Assembly (NCBI GenBank): GCA_035610365.1 | Contig: CM069436.1 | Location: forward strand, 55,009,505 to 55,073,504 | Source of the DNA: Aquatica leii | Lineage: Eukaryota; Arthropoda; Insecta; Coleoptera; Lampyridae | Direction: 5' to 3' | DNA length: 64,000 nucleotides | In this document: piece after piece, positions 35,641-47,249 of the stretch | How positions within the stretch are numbered: position 1 is the stretch's first letter | Layout of the letters: the number at the start of each line of letters is the position of its first letter | Notes under the pieces: model-generated | Told to the model about the DNA's origin: nothing | Seen by the model: only the letters and a program-made list of their open reading frames with translations | Databases searched by the model: none | Position numbers and translations under genes: made by a program

Positions 35641-36376
35641 GTATATTCATAGTTTCTGATTGTGAAATTTTACTAAAAAAATTGACTTGCACTAAAACTT
35701 CATACTAGATGTGAACTGAACATATAAATGTCAATGTTGATATTTTATCCCCTAAATATTTTTTTATTTCTGATTAAATCTATCTGAATTTGTCGTATAA
35801 TGCGTCATATATTTCTGGTACATTTTTAAACAGTGGTTTTATTGCGTCACTTTTGTTTGACCTTCTCGTGTCAGATAATGGTTTTAAAAACAAATTAACT
35901 TAGTGTTGTCTGACGATATTCCAACATTTAGTAGACGCAGAAAAATATTTTTTTGTGCTTCCGTCCGTTTTGACGTATTTTACTTTTCGTGTAAGTGTAG
36001 TAGAATTTTATAACTAAAAGTTGGCACTAGTAATCATTAATTAATTAAACGTCATCTGTCAATGTGTCAAATTTATTAACATACACCATTATCTGTGTTG
36101 TTGTTTAGAGTAGCAGTAACAAAAAATTTTTTAAACAAATACATATAACAAATTTGCTTATATCTTACAATTGCTAAAAACAACAATGGTTTTGTTTTCA
36201 TATAAGTGAAATTGTAATAATATTATGTAATTGTCAAATTAATTTCAAAAACAATTGTGTTTCATCATTACAGGTTTCAGTTTTATCAACATGTCATTAA
36301 ATTTTATTAAAAATCAATACTTAAATAACAGCTTTTAATTAATCTATACTATAAAGATCAGCACAAAAAATGATGT
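35641..36376. other. No gene recognised
   Basis: AT-rich, no credible frame and no clear repeat structure. Confidence 0.35.
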
Positions 36377-36490
36377 GTATCACACGTCCTAAAAGTATTT
36401 TGCGAGTATTCGCTTTTGTAGGCCTCGGCTTCACCTCGGCCTACAAATATGCTCATACTCGCAAAATAGCACTTTCTGGACTAGTGATAC
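36377..36490. mobile_element. Short foldback MITE with GC-rich centre
   Basis: A 114-bp imperfect palindrome. The left arm runs from GTATCACACGTCC to TTTTGTAGGCC, the right arm from GGCCTACAAA to GGACTAGTGATAC, around a loop TCGGCTTCACCTC. Non-coding. A similar design is at 43745-43845. Confidence 0.65.
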
Positions 36491-37740
36491 AAATAACTAT
36501 TGTAATTCTTGAACTAAACTGAAAAAAACAACTGTAAATTTTCTGTAAACCGCAATTTTTACCACGCATATTGGAACCGTTATCATAGCCCTGTCTCCTC
36601 ACATCATTCATATCTAAATCGAATTTTTTCTTTTCTTTCTTCTTTTTCTTCTATTATAAAAGAACTCAAGCCAATGCTAGTTGTATCAAAAATAAGGCAA
36701 GGTAAAAAATGTTAGCGTATTTCTAATTCTTTAGAACAGGTGTTAAAGTGGATAAACCGTATGCTAATACTTACTTGCTCTATATGTGCAATATCCGGTG
36801 TACAGTCCAATATTATTGAAAAATACTTATTTTGCTTGCATAAATTCAAAACTAAATGTTTAAAAAATAAAAAAAATAAAACAAAAACTAAAGTTTGGAT
36901 TTCCTTTGTCAAAACAGATACGATTTCATTTTAGATTTTGTCACCAAGATGCGTAGGCATTTTTTTAGCTTGTGAAGTAGCACGTTGAATATGATCACTC
37001 ATTGTAGGATCAAATGTACTTACCATCTGAATACACATAAAAAAAAATTCCGTTATTATTTTAAAATAACATACTGTCTCGGCCTTAAAAAGCTAAATTT
37101 TGCCGAGCTAAAAATTTAACAACATATACTATTGTTTTAATTATATTATACCATCGTTGTTTTTCGATTGCAAGAAGTTTTTGATTGGCACTATCAATTG
37201 TAGTTTTATTTTTTAAATGCTTGAGATAGTTCTGTCCATTTTTGATAATTAATAAAGTAAGATGAATTTTTTTCATGTCTACTTAGATTCATTGCTAAAT
37301 GTAACCAATCATTACAACCCCGAGAAAATTATTTATTTTCTTGGATATCGAAAAGTTTGCAACAATAACAGAAAAACATGTTTTTAGATATCGAATAAAG
37401 TAACCAATTTCTATGATAAATTGCTGTTTTTTAAACGTCTTTTATAATAATTAAAAGAAAATCTTTGACCCGATGAATCACGAGGAAAATTGAACCGAGT
37501 AATTTTTTTTGGACCATTTTTAACTAAAATTTGTATATTATTCGTACTTAGAGCATTTGGCCAATGACCTGGATCATCGTTAATAAAGTTTACCTTGCCC
37601 AGGTCTACATCAGTGTTGGTTTCATGGAAGGTTGTTAATTGTTGTGGCTCTTCTTCAGTTGTAATCTGCGCATCTGGTGCGCCGTTTGGTTTTCTTTATT
37701 ATTAGTAGGAGTCGTCTTTTCTAAGGCCGACGAGCAATAA
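36490..37740 (-). pseudogene. hAT transposase relic, ZMYM1-like
   Basis: Read from high to low coordinate: DPGHWPNALSTNNIQILVKNGP and FNFPRDSSGQRFSFNYYKRRL (about 37580-37440) match the N-terminal domain of zinc finger MYM-type protein 1-like hAT transposases. TIDSANQKLLAIEKQRWYNIIKTIVYVVKFLARQNLAF (37200-37085) is the segment before the core. YFSIILDCTPDIAHIEQVSISIRFI (about 36835-36755) and GYDNGSNMRGKNCGLQKI (about 36595-36540) carry conserved catalytic-core acids. It stops near 36490 beside the small MITE, so the C-terminal dimerisation half is absent. Multiple breaks. No hAT termini identified. Confidence 0.75.
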
Positions 37741-37846
37741 GAACAAGTACACATTTTCTTGAGCTTTCAGAAATTTGTCTCAGTTTTTGAATAAAGGTGC
37801 TAATCATGGATAAACAATGTGCTAATTTTTTTATGTAATTTATTAA

Positions 37847-38375
37847 CCTTCCGATTACCAATGGGGTCTTTTTTGACCCCAGACGTGTTGTTTTTGTTGT
37901 CTTTTCTTAAGTTTTTTTTACAACTGTCCCAATATTTCTTTAGCTGAGTTTCTTTCAACAATGTTTAATAATATATAACAAAGTTTTCAATTGCTATTTG
38001 TTTTGCAACGTAAAAAAAATATTGTTTGGCAGACACAGAACAACACAAAAAGAGGTCGTTGTAAGATATGTCCAAGAGCAAATGACAAAAAATGTTCAGA
38101 AACATGTGAAAAGTGCAAACTCTTTGTATGTAAACAACATTGCCAGAAAAAAACTACAATAATATGTAATAGTTGTTGCCCTCACTAATTTATGTTTACA
38201 TTTTATTTTTATATTTTTATTAGTTTATATGAAATCAATTGTTAATTTTAAATATTAATAAAGGTTACCATTACAAATTAATCGGTTTTTCTTTACAAAA
38301 TAAGAAAAAAACTTGGGGTCAAATCTGACCCTACTTGGTAATCGGCGCCTCAAAAATAGCTTGGTAACCCGAAGG
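37847..38375 (+). mobile_element. Internally deleted piggyBac-like element
   Basis: TTAA flanks both ends (37843-37846 and 38376-38379). The termini are inverted: CCTTCCGATTACCAA on the left and the complement CCTTCGGGTTACCAA on the right, with further subterminal GGGTC/GACCC pairs. TTAA duplications and CCY starts are diagnostic of piggyBac. At 529 bp it retains only the last part of the transposase. Confidence 0.8.
37991..38188 (+). pseudogene. piggyBac transposase C-terminal cysteine-rich domain
   Basis: An open frame of 65 residues ends in CKICPRANDKKCSETCEKC, then CKQHCQKKTTIICNSCC. The CxxC...C...CxxC...CxxH...CxxC spacing matches the C-terminal cysteine-rich domain of piggyBac transposases, a cross-brace zinc domain that binds terminal DNA. 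The catalytic DDD domain is gone. The upstream part of the frame is unrecognisable, and no start signal stands out. The domain frame is open to its stop, which is notable for a deletion derivative, though over such a short length it may be chance. Confidence 0.7.
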
Positions 38376-38761
38376 TTAAACAAAATCTATGGTAACCTAC
38401 AATTTGTTTATTATTTCATTCTAACAACCTGTTGCCATACAGAACGATTTCATTTCATTTCTTATAAGAGAAAAAAACAGCAACATCCTATTAAAGCTAC
38501 TGAAATTTCTACCACAGATGTATCACTACTTGTTTGCTAAAATATAAGCTGATTCTTAATTTTTTTTTGTATATTCTTGTAGTTTCAAAATGCGGCAAGT
38601 GTAGGGATGCCATTCGTCCGGATTTTTTAGGACATGTCCGGTAATTTAGGTCTTTGTTCGGCATGCGGGGGGAATTCTAAGACGTCTGGAATTGCTACAT
38701 TTAGGTAAAGAAATAAAAAAATCAAATAAACCCAATGTTTTCATTAAAAAGTCAATGGTAT

Positions 38762-39233
38762 AGTCGGATTTTTTTAAAGTGGCGTTTTTCGGATTACAAG
38801 TTTAAACGCCTACAGAGATAGACAAACGTTCTCTTCCTCTTTTTGTTTCATTATTTAAATGAGAATTTCGTAACGTCTACAAAGACAATAACTTATTCAG
38901 ATAATTCTATGACATCAATATGCTTTTTTAATGTAAGAGAAAGACGGCGCTAGAACATAAAACGTAGAATTTACTGAAAGCTAAATTTATTTTTGTGTTG
39001 TTTGAATACTACTTATAAGCTTCTTAAACTGTGGAATTGTTCTAAAGTCGTCTTTCTCTTACATTTAGAAAGCATATTCATGCCGTAGAATTACGTGAAT
39101 AAGTTATTGTCTTTGTAGGCGTTACGAAATTTACATTTAATTAATGAAACAAAAAGAGAAAGAGAACGTTTATCTATATTTGTAGGCGTTTAAACTTTAA
39201 ATCCGAAAAACGCCACTTTAAAAAAATCCGACT
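38762..39233. mobile_element. MITE with about 200-bp inverted arms
   Basis: Bases 38762-38960 are mirrored by about 39040-39233, sharing AGTCGGATTTTTTTAAAGTG at the tips and blocks such as GACAATAACTTATTCA and AATGTAAGAGAAAGACG inside. About 80 bp separates the arms. Non-coding, 472 bp. The target duplication is unclear. Confidence 0.75.
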
Positions 39234-39439
39234 TTACATGCATTCATTATGATTATTTTTCTTATATTTAACGTTCCCGGAAATACTTTTCAACACTTCC
39301 GAATCTATAATAATAGTTTTGTTTTCTCACATAACAAAATTAGTATTATATTTACAAAAAAAGTTCGGAAATTTCTTCAAAAATGGTGGTACAAGACATT
39401 AAAAAATTAATAGCTAATATTAATTTAGACGTTTAGAAT

Positions 39440-39830
39440 TTAAAGTTATTGCTCGTCCTCAGCCCTTTTCTTCAAATTCGTAAGACCAGTAAACATAAAA
39501 ATAAAGAAGGCCATGGTAATCTTAAAGAATCCATGTATGATTCATTTGATTGGATTTGTGAATTTGAAGTAAATAATAAACAATAAACCTACAAAACAGT
39601 AGTTTTGTAGGTTTATTGTTTTAACATAATTCATTATGGTGTAAAAATAATATTACCGATTTATAGCATTTAAAAAAAAAGTGAAAAAGCACTCGGCATC
39701 GGCGAATTACATGAAAATTATGAATTATGCTACTCTTGATCGCGTTAATATTCGCTTACAAATACAATTGGACAGCGCTTATCGAAAGTCAATTAAAGAG
39801 TACGCTGAAAAAGTTTGTAAAAAATAAATA
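39440..39830 (+). pseudogene. hAT transposase N-terminal relic (DUF4371 type)
   Basis: Plus-strand pieces resemble the N-terminal region of hAT proteins with a DUF4371 domain: a YDSFDWICEFE-like stretch near 39530-39560 and VNIRLQIQLDSAYRKSIKEYAEKV (about 39748-39820). The reverse-oriented relic at 36490-37740 is a different hAT family. A hAT-like terminus lies at 40149-40164. Confidence 0.5.
39578..39621. repeat. Perfect 20-bp hairpin
   Basis: AAACAATAAACCTACAAAAC and its exact complement are separated by the 4-base loop AGTA. Confidence 0.9.
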
Positions 39831-41319
39831 CATATTTTAAATAAAATAATTGATTGACTTTACTTGCGACTACTGTGGAAAGTGTTCCTCTACATAAAAA
39901 AAGTTTTACGCAATCGCCAATACTATGAGACAAAAGTGTCGTGCGTATTTCTATGCTAAGCATTGAAAAATTTCCACTAAAAACCGTAAATTTTTATTGA
40001 TCATTTTGGTATTTGTAAAGATAGACGAATATCTTAAATCTTAATCTTAAATATAATTGATCTTAAATATAAATCATGTTAATGTAAGAATGTTTTTTTA
40101 GACTTTGCGATAATTGTGTTTTTTAAATGACCCTCTTGTATGATTGACCACCAGCCGCCACTGATTAATTTTCTAAATTATCATATGAAATTTGGAATTT
40201 TAATCGTTCAATTCTTGTACATTTCACATATGGACGGCGCGGCGCGGCCCTGGGCTTGAGACGCACAAGTTTTGCACAGATTTTAATTATTAAGCACAAT
40301 TTATAACGTTTAAGAACAATTGTTACCAGAATGGTCAGAAAGGAGACGAGACACTACTATTAAGTTAAGTAAAGTGACATTAAATAAAAAATTTAATAAA
40401 AAATCAAATTAAGTAGGGGGCAGCATATCACGAAACCAAAAGCGCATCTAGTGGGAACAATTAAAACTCAAACGTTCGCGTCAACATCGTTTTTTTTTAA
40501 TTTTAACTAAATTCCAGGGTTTTTTAAATGATTTTCGACCTGTCGCATACACGTACTAATATAGAATTCACACTTAGTTTTATGTAGATTTTGAATTCTC
40601 CTTTTGCCGCTCTAGAGCTTTTTTCGCTCATTACGGAACTACACTAACGAATTAATATTGACGTTTGCAAGGTTGCCAGCACAAAAAAAATTTTTGGGTT
40701 ACTGAATTTACTACACGTCTATATTTAGAATCAGATTTTGTCGCAAACGTCGCGAACCGTGAATTGCTGGATTATCTGACGAATCTCAAACTAATACAAT
40801 CTAAAATAGTGTTATTACTTATATTAGGAAAATTTATTAACCTTTAATGAATGAAACAAAAAAATCTTAACTAAATATGAAAAGCACGATCTATTGCGAC
40901 GGAGTCGACGGTAATAAATCATGCTATAGAAGCTATATATATACTGTGATATTTATAAATATACAATATATGTATAAATTAACAATAAAATATTCAAATA
41001 ATTAAAACAAGTAGGTTCTGCTTAGATATTTTTAAAAATAGATCAAGATTTGGTCTTTGTAACAAAATGTAATACAAATTTTATAATTTTGGAAATGCAA
41101 AATAACGTTACAAATGTTTCAGATGAGCCCCAGAGTGGGCTTTGTCATTTTGAGGTGGGCCAGGGTCTACTTATGCCTCTTTTTAGTTCTACAGCCGTAT
41201 TTCTGACTATTTATATCAGCTTTTTCAGTATAATTTTGGTTATAGTAGATTTTCTAGGTTGTGCATAGTGTGAATTTTTAGATATGTATAATAATTTAAA
41301 TTCAATATAATTATGTATA
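39831..41319. other. No gene recognised; hAT-type terminus at 40149-40164
   Basis: AT-rich. The complement of 40149-40164 reads CAGTGGCGGCTGGTGG, a hAT-style end that probably belongs to the relic on its left. A GC-rich patch (GGCGCGGCGCGGCC, near 40234) is unassigned. Confidence 0.35.
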
Positions 41320-41719
41320 CAGTGTGTCCGAAAAGTATGGAATATATTATACAGGTCGATAAATATGCACTTTACACGAAAAAGTTGTAAATAAAAGTTG
41401 TTTATCACTTAGTTATCTACTACCTGGGAGATATCAATTTAAATTTTTGCTGTAAACAAAATCGCAACGAATAACACTTACATTTTTTTAAATGGCAAGG
41501 CACGTCTTTATTATACTCATTTGATATAGTCTTTTTTTCTCTTTTCAACCATATGAAACTTGAATACCTTTACATCAAAAAATTTTCAAGAAAAACAAGG
41601 ACATGTCTAACAAATTTATTTTACTGAGCAGTATATACAGGTACGTAATATGTAGCATTGAAACAATTGAATGCACTTTAGAACACTGTCACACTTTGCT
41701 ATTTGTTAGTGCTTGAAAT

Positions 41720-42748
41720 ATGGCTCAATTATCTGAGAAACATAGAATTGAAATTTTAATGATTCTGGGATATGGAGATAGAAGAAGAACCCAAGACGAA
41801 GTATGTAATTTATTTAATAACTTGCATCCAGAATTAAACATTTCGCAGTCCACGGTAAGCAAAATTTGGCGGAAATTTCAAGAGACAGGTTCGGTGAAAG
41901 ATGCGAGTAGAACTGGTAGACCTTTGTCATTAAGTAATGTGGAACGAGAAAATGTGTTCTTGTCTGTTGAGGAAAATCCACAAATTTCTGTTCGGTAAAT
42001 TGCTAGAGACCATAATTTGAATAAATCGGCTGTACATGACGTTTTAAAAAAAGAAAAATTTCATCCTTATAAAGCTTGTGTAGTTCAAGAATTATTTGAA
42101 GACGATTTGGACAGAAGGCTGGAGTTTTGTGAAACAATAACAAACAAACTTGAACGAGATGCACATTTTCATAAAAATATCCTTTTTACTGATGAGGCCA
42201 CGTTTTGTTTAAACGGCACAATTAACAAACAAAACACACGTTACTGGTCTTCACAAAATCCTCACTGCTATCTAGAAGGACACACCCAATACCAGCAGAA
42301 AGTCAACGTCTGAATAGGAATGATTGGAAGTCAAATTTTGGGGCCATATTTTTTTTAAGGTAGTTTAACGGCGAATATTTATCTCGATTTCTTAAGATTT
42401 GAGTTAGTTCCTGTTTTGGCCGAGTTACTTTCACATGAAGTAGATCCAGATATACCTCATAACAGAATATGGCTTCAACAAGACGGGGCACCTCCACATT
42501 TTGGAATTAATGTCCGCCACTTTCTTAATAATACTTTTCAAAATACATGGATAGGCAGAAGAGGTATAATAGAATGGCCTGCTCGCTCGCCGGATTTAAG
42601 TCCACTAGATTTTTTTCTTTGGGGCTATATTAAAAGCAAAATTTATGTAAATAGACCTGATAATGTTGAAGATTTGAAAAATCGCATTAGAGTTGAGATA
42701 CGAGCTATAACTCGAGATATGATTTCAAAAGCAATCGATGGTTTTTAA
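41720..42748 (+). pseudogene. DD41D mariner transposase, three nonsense codons
   Basis: One frame of 343 codons runs without a frameshift from ATG 41720 to TAA 42746-42748. It carries three in-frame stops: 41996 (SVR*IARD), 42311 (VNV*IGM) and 42356 (PYFF*GSL). Residues 8-90 form paired helix-turn-helix domains (HRIEILMILGYG, ISQSTVSKIWRKFQETGSV) ending in the RTGRP hook motif. The catalytic triad is Asp158 (LFTDEATF), Asp255 (LQQDGAPPH) and Asp297 (LSPLDFFLWGY), with 41 residues between the last two, which defines the DD41D (rosa-like) group. All three acids are intact. Typical length for the family is about 340-350 residues, so only the stops disable it. Confidence 0.85.
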
Positions 42749-43161
42749 AATCGAATTTACTACTGTCAAATTATGAATAGTTTACATTTTGAACATTTAT
42801 TGTAAGTTTAGTTTAAATACATTTTTTTGTTATAACAATTTTATGTAAAGATATTTAAAGTTTAATATTTGCTATTGTGACAGTGCATTCAATTGTTTCA
42901 ATACTACATATTACGTACCTGATTAATACTGCTCAGTAAAATAAATTTGTTAGATTTGTTTTTCTTGAAAATTTTTTGATGTAAAGGTATTCAAGTTTCA
43001 TATGGTTGAAAAGAGAAAAAAAGACTCTATCAAATGAGTATAATAAAGACGTGCCTTGCCATTTAAAAAAATGTAAGTGTTATTCGTTGCAATTTTGTTT
43101 ACAGCAAAAATTTAAATTGATATCTCCCAGGTGGTAGATAACTAAGTGATAAACTACTTTT

Positions 43162-43862
43162 TTCCACTACTAGTTGTATACGCTTGCATTATTACGTATA
43201 ATAGAAGGCCGTGAAGTTGTACTTTTTTAAGCGCAGGTAAATAATATTTCATTATTAACTAGTAGTTAATAATGAACATATTTACATTTTCTGATAATAC
43301 TACAACAGCTTCAAAGAAAAAAATTTTACCAAACTGCGTACCAAGAGCAAGAGATTTTATTTAATGCTAATTTAAGTTTTCAAATCGCTCAATTAATAAA
43401 TTAATTTGATTTTAAAAAGTAAGTTATTTGAAGTTCGCGCTTAATTAAATGTGAATATTATTGAGTTAAATATGTTTTAGATATAATCAATGCTTAAAAT
43501 AATAATGTTTTTAAACAATTTAAACAACTTTAGATATAAAAACTTACGTTATCTGTTTATTTTTGTGTTTTAAATCACAATTAAGAATTACGTCAAAATT
43601 AATTCTATTAAACTAATGACAACTGTCAGAATTACTGACTTGATTTTTAATTTAAAATTAATATCTTAAATTTTAAATTTGATTTAGTAACAGGTAGAAA
43701 GGTTTTAATAATTCTAGTAGTGGAAAAAATTGTATATATAACACGGTTGAGAAGTTCATTATAACCTGCGCGATTTATATCCCTCGACGCTTCGCGTCTC
43801 GCGATATAATCTATCGCTTAGGTTATAATGATGCACTTCTCAACCTTGATATATAATATACT
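43162..43862. mobile_element. Insertion in the right mariner end
   Basis: Here the right inverted repeat is interrupted: TIR sequence stops near GATAAACTACT and resumes at TATTTACAACTTTTTCG. The insert has inverted tips (TTCCACTACTAG near 43164, CTAGTAGTGGAA near 43712) and an inner 25-bp palindrome near 43247-43272. A second, smaller palindrome is joined at its right side. Non-coding. Confidence 0.65.
43745..43845. mobile_element. Short foldback MITE with GC-rich centre
   Basis: Arms GGTTGAGAAGTTCATTATAACC and GGTTATAATGATGCACTTCTCAACC flank a centre containing CTCGACGCTTCGCGTCTCG. Non-coding, similar in design to 36377-36490. Confidence 0.65.
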
Positions 43863-43939
43863 ATTATTTACAACTTTTTCGTGTAAAGTGCATATTTATC
43901 GACCTGTATAAATTATTCCATACTTTTCGGACACACTGT

Positions 43940-45150
43940 ATATAAAAATAACAAAACATATATAAATTTTGTATAGATCTTAACTTTCTTTGAAGTTTTA
44001 ACGATCATTAAGATGTTGTAATATTAATAATGGTTAAATTCGAAAAACTAAGTAATATGATAAGTATTTCAAATGCTGTAAATAAAAATAGAGAATTACA
44101 GAAAATTTATTTTATTTATTTATACAAATTATTCATATTGGTTAAAAAAGCCTAGAAGTTGTTTTGGTATAGATTTGAAGAAAATGCGAATCCTAGCTTA
44201 CATAAAACTTTTTTAACTGTGTCAGTGTGTAATTTATTCAAAGTCATTATATGTACATATGCATTGCTTCGTCGGTAATGAAGCCGGATAACAATTAGAC
44301 CCAGAAAATAGACAGCATTGCTTAAAATTGAAGTTATTTCTTTACTTATACGACTTCGATGTATTGACCTTAGGTTTTAAATCGATTCTGTAACAACTAA
44401 TACAGTTTATCTCTAAAATGCATATGATAATAGTACTTTCTGAGATAATCTACATGTTTATATTAAAAATTCAACGTTTAAGAAACAATACACAAATAAG
44501 GATCTCAAACAATAACAACTAAACGCAATAAAATAATTATGTACAAATAAAAAATCAATTAAAGCTATTGATTTAACAAAATATTTATATGGGAACGTTA
44601 TCACAACACAATGCATTAGCTATGATTCTATGAAAATAAAGTTCAGACGTAATTTTTTCTAATACATATAACTGTTTAATTACTACTAAAAATTTGTTTA
44701 CGATTATGTAAGCAATAACAATTTTTTCGATACTTTAAGTTATGTGTATTTTAGAACAAATAAACTCATTATCATCTGTAACAAATAGATTTTGTGTAAA
44801 TTGAAGTTTAGAAATAATTATCTGATGAAGTACGACCCATTTTTACAATAAATATTAATTATAGAAACATTGTGCAACTTTTGTAGGCATTTCAGTGAGT
44901 TTGTAAATATTGTCAAAACCTACACAGCTTATTTTAGAAGCCTTGAAATAGTTACAAAGTTCGAAACGAATATTAATAAAAAAACTTTACAAAAAAATAG
45001 ACTAAAACACGTACGTGCTAGTTTTTATATTAAACCGAAACAGAAACTGAATGAAATTTATTTGGTTTTCGCTACGCTAGTACTAACGTGAGTGATCAAT
45101 AGTAACTTATTTTTAGTAAACTTGGCAACGCGTAGTACATTACTTTTTTT
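43940..45150. other. No gene recognised
   Basis: AT-rich. An open frame at 44870-45091 (73 residues) has no recognisable domain and is probably chance. Confidence 0.35.
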
Positions 45151-45152
45151 GC

Positions 45153-45353
45153 TTTTTTATAGACTACTACATCAGTTGACTGGGTGAATACATCAGGACA
45201 ACAACGAACGTCGATAGCAGCGTGAAAATCTTCGTACATTTCAGATCATAGTAAATCGATTTTAGTGTACTTAACGATGATTAGGATCAATTTGATGTAG
45301 CGTTTTAGTTAGATTGACTTAATTGTGGACAAAACTTGCTTTTGGACATAGAA
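45153..45353 (+). promoter_or_regulatory. Putative host promoter and 5' UTR
   Basis: ATCAGTTG at 45171-45178 fits the arthropod initiator TCAGT, with the A at 45174 as a possible start. A weak TTTTTTATA stretch lies about 15-20 bases upstream, too close for an ideal TATA box. About 180 bases of less AT-rich sequence lead to the ATG at 45354. This call depends on the exon being real. Confidence 0.3.
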
Positions 45354-45396
45354 ATGTTACAAGGAAGATTACCGCAACTTATTGCTGTCCTGAGTG
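45354..45396 (+). CDS. Putative first coding exon of a Tret1-like sugar transporter
   Basis: The ATG at 45354 opens MLQGRLPQLIAVLS, then one base of the next codon, followed by a strong donor G|GTGAGT at 45396/45397 (phase 1). Insect facilitated trehalose and other major-facilitator sugar transporters often begin with a short cytosolic tail of the form xGKLPQYIAALS, leading into the first membrane helix. LPQLIAVLS fits this well. No following exon was found to the end of the window, so the first intron would exceed 18 kb and be filled with transposons. In the family the protein is a 12-helix plasma-membrane carrier. The evidence is 14 residues and one splice site, so a chance match remains possible. 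Confidence 0.4.
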
Positions 45397-46934
45397 GTGA
45401 GTTGATCTGTTTTTTTTAATTGCATTTTGAATTTAAATTAATTCATTGATTTATCAAAAAAAATTGTAACTGTTTCTAACACAGACTGGGTTCTAGTTTA
45501 ATTCGGAAATTTTTGTTGTTCAAGCAAAATTTGCCTAAAGGTTGTTAATAAATTATGCAGTAATAACAATTTTAATTTTTGTTTTTACACACCGACCTTG
45601 AAAATTCTAAACAGTATTAATTTGTAATCTTAAAAAGTTATTACTGTATATTTTTTCTTCGACGTATACTATGAAATAGATAAGAACTTACCTTGTGTCA
45701 CCACAATCTTTCTAATCATTTAATAGAAGTGTAAAGAATTATGCAATAATTATCATATTCCAATTAGACTTTGCTCTTGCTCGATACTATATTTTGACGT
45801 TTGATAAGGTGAATAACTTCGTGCTGTTGTAATCTCTAGATTCTTTGACATCGTTCAAATATTTTCGTTGTAGTATAGTAACAGCTATTGCGGAATAAAC
45901 AATTGTACAGAAACTCGTTAATACTTTTATAAAACCGGATCTTACTAGTTAATATACTATAAGTAAGCAATTTGAAACAGTTATTATGATTGCAATACTG
46001 AAAACTAAATATTGAAGAAACATATTTAAAAGATGATTTACTATGTAATATTTGTTCGAAAGTCTAAAAATCGTTCCATTAAGTATGGTGCTTGAAATAC
46101 TGATAATTTTCTTGTAGAGCAACTTTCACGCGTGATGTGCAGTCTTGTAGTTACGTTGGTCTTCCTCAATCGACGAATGCTTTTCACGTAACTTTTCATT
46201 TTTATTTTTGTAACATTACGTACGATGTGATACCGCATATCAAAATTGTAATTGAAAGGTAAAAACATGAAAATGAATAATTGGTTAATTATAGCGAACA
46301 ATTTGTAAGATGTGAGGAATTCGCATTCATCAGCAGCAGTTAATAAATCATCAAAAGATAAAAATAATATTCGTAGTCTTAAACGATCAGACAACAAACC
46401 GTTAACATATTATTGGTAGTACGTTTGTGCAATTTAGTTACAAACAATTAAATACAAATAAAAGACGTAATCATTAACGGAACTTTAACTATGTACACAA
46501 ATAATAATCAAAGCACTCATTGTAAAATTCAACAAAAAATTAACAATTGCCATTAAAAAATTAATTAAATTTTAATATATTGGGTTCGGAAATTTAACTT
46601 TTATTTTTAAAGTTGCTTAAAAAGTTTATCATTATTATTTAATTTTCGTAACGTAATATGTTTTTTAAATAAACAAACAAAAAATCAAATAAACAATTTT
46701 TAAAATTGCTATACTTTCTTTTTAACTACGAGATGCAAGTTAAATTTTGAACATAAAATACGAATTGGTTTGATACATTAAATACGAAAAATAAAGCGAA
46801 AATAGCTATAACTACACTAATCCCGTTATTAACTTTATCGTGCTTTTTTATTGTTTTTGGAATTAACTAAAAAATCATAAAAATTAAATCTGCAAATTGA
46901 ATAGTTTGTGAATATGAGTTTAACATCTAGTACA
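45397..46934. other. Possible intron, no other feature recognised
   Basis: AT-rich. A 118-residue minus-strand frame at 46041-46397 is long for this composition but shows no domain and no conserved motif I know. Confidence 0.3.
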
Positions 46935-47249
46935 GTGCACGCCGCTTATTAGAATCACGGACACCGTTTATAATAATCATGATTTTGGTTAATTTTTTTT
47001 CTTAGGTTTGTTTCTACGCATGGACAATAACCTATTTACGCTTATTTAGAGTGAAAAACTTTAATCATTGTACCCTAAAAATAGCTGTGTTGCTTATTTA
47101 GCTTTATTTTTGCAGTGTTATTTATTTATTCACGTATTTTGTCTGGTCTACGTAATATTACGTCATTTAAATATCTGCTTTTTGAGATTTAACTTGGAAA
47201 GCATGTGCGTTCTTAGAATGACATTTGATACGTCTTATGTGATAACGTC

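Larger units (their letters stand above)
41320..43938 (+). mobile_element. Near-complete DD41D mariner with long inverted ends
   Basis: The element starts CAGTGTGTCCGAAAAG and ends with the complement, each next to TA. The left inverted repeat is 41320-41704. The right one is 42868-43938 but is split by a roughly 700-bp insertion at about 43162-43862. Arms agree closely along about 385 bp. The interior holds one 343-codon transposase frame. Inverted repeats this long are unusual for mariner. Few changes in the frame suggest moderate age. Confidence 0.85.

Noticed and set aside
38590-38640. AGGGATGCCATTCGTCCGG block resembling a DNA-transposon terminus
   Set aside because: No matching second end and no flank duplication found.
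46041-46397. 118-residue minus-strand frame
   Set aside because: Long for this composition, but no motif, no partner exon and no conserved copy was seen; left as unproven.
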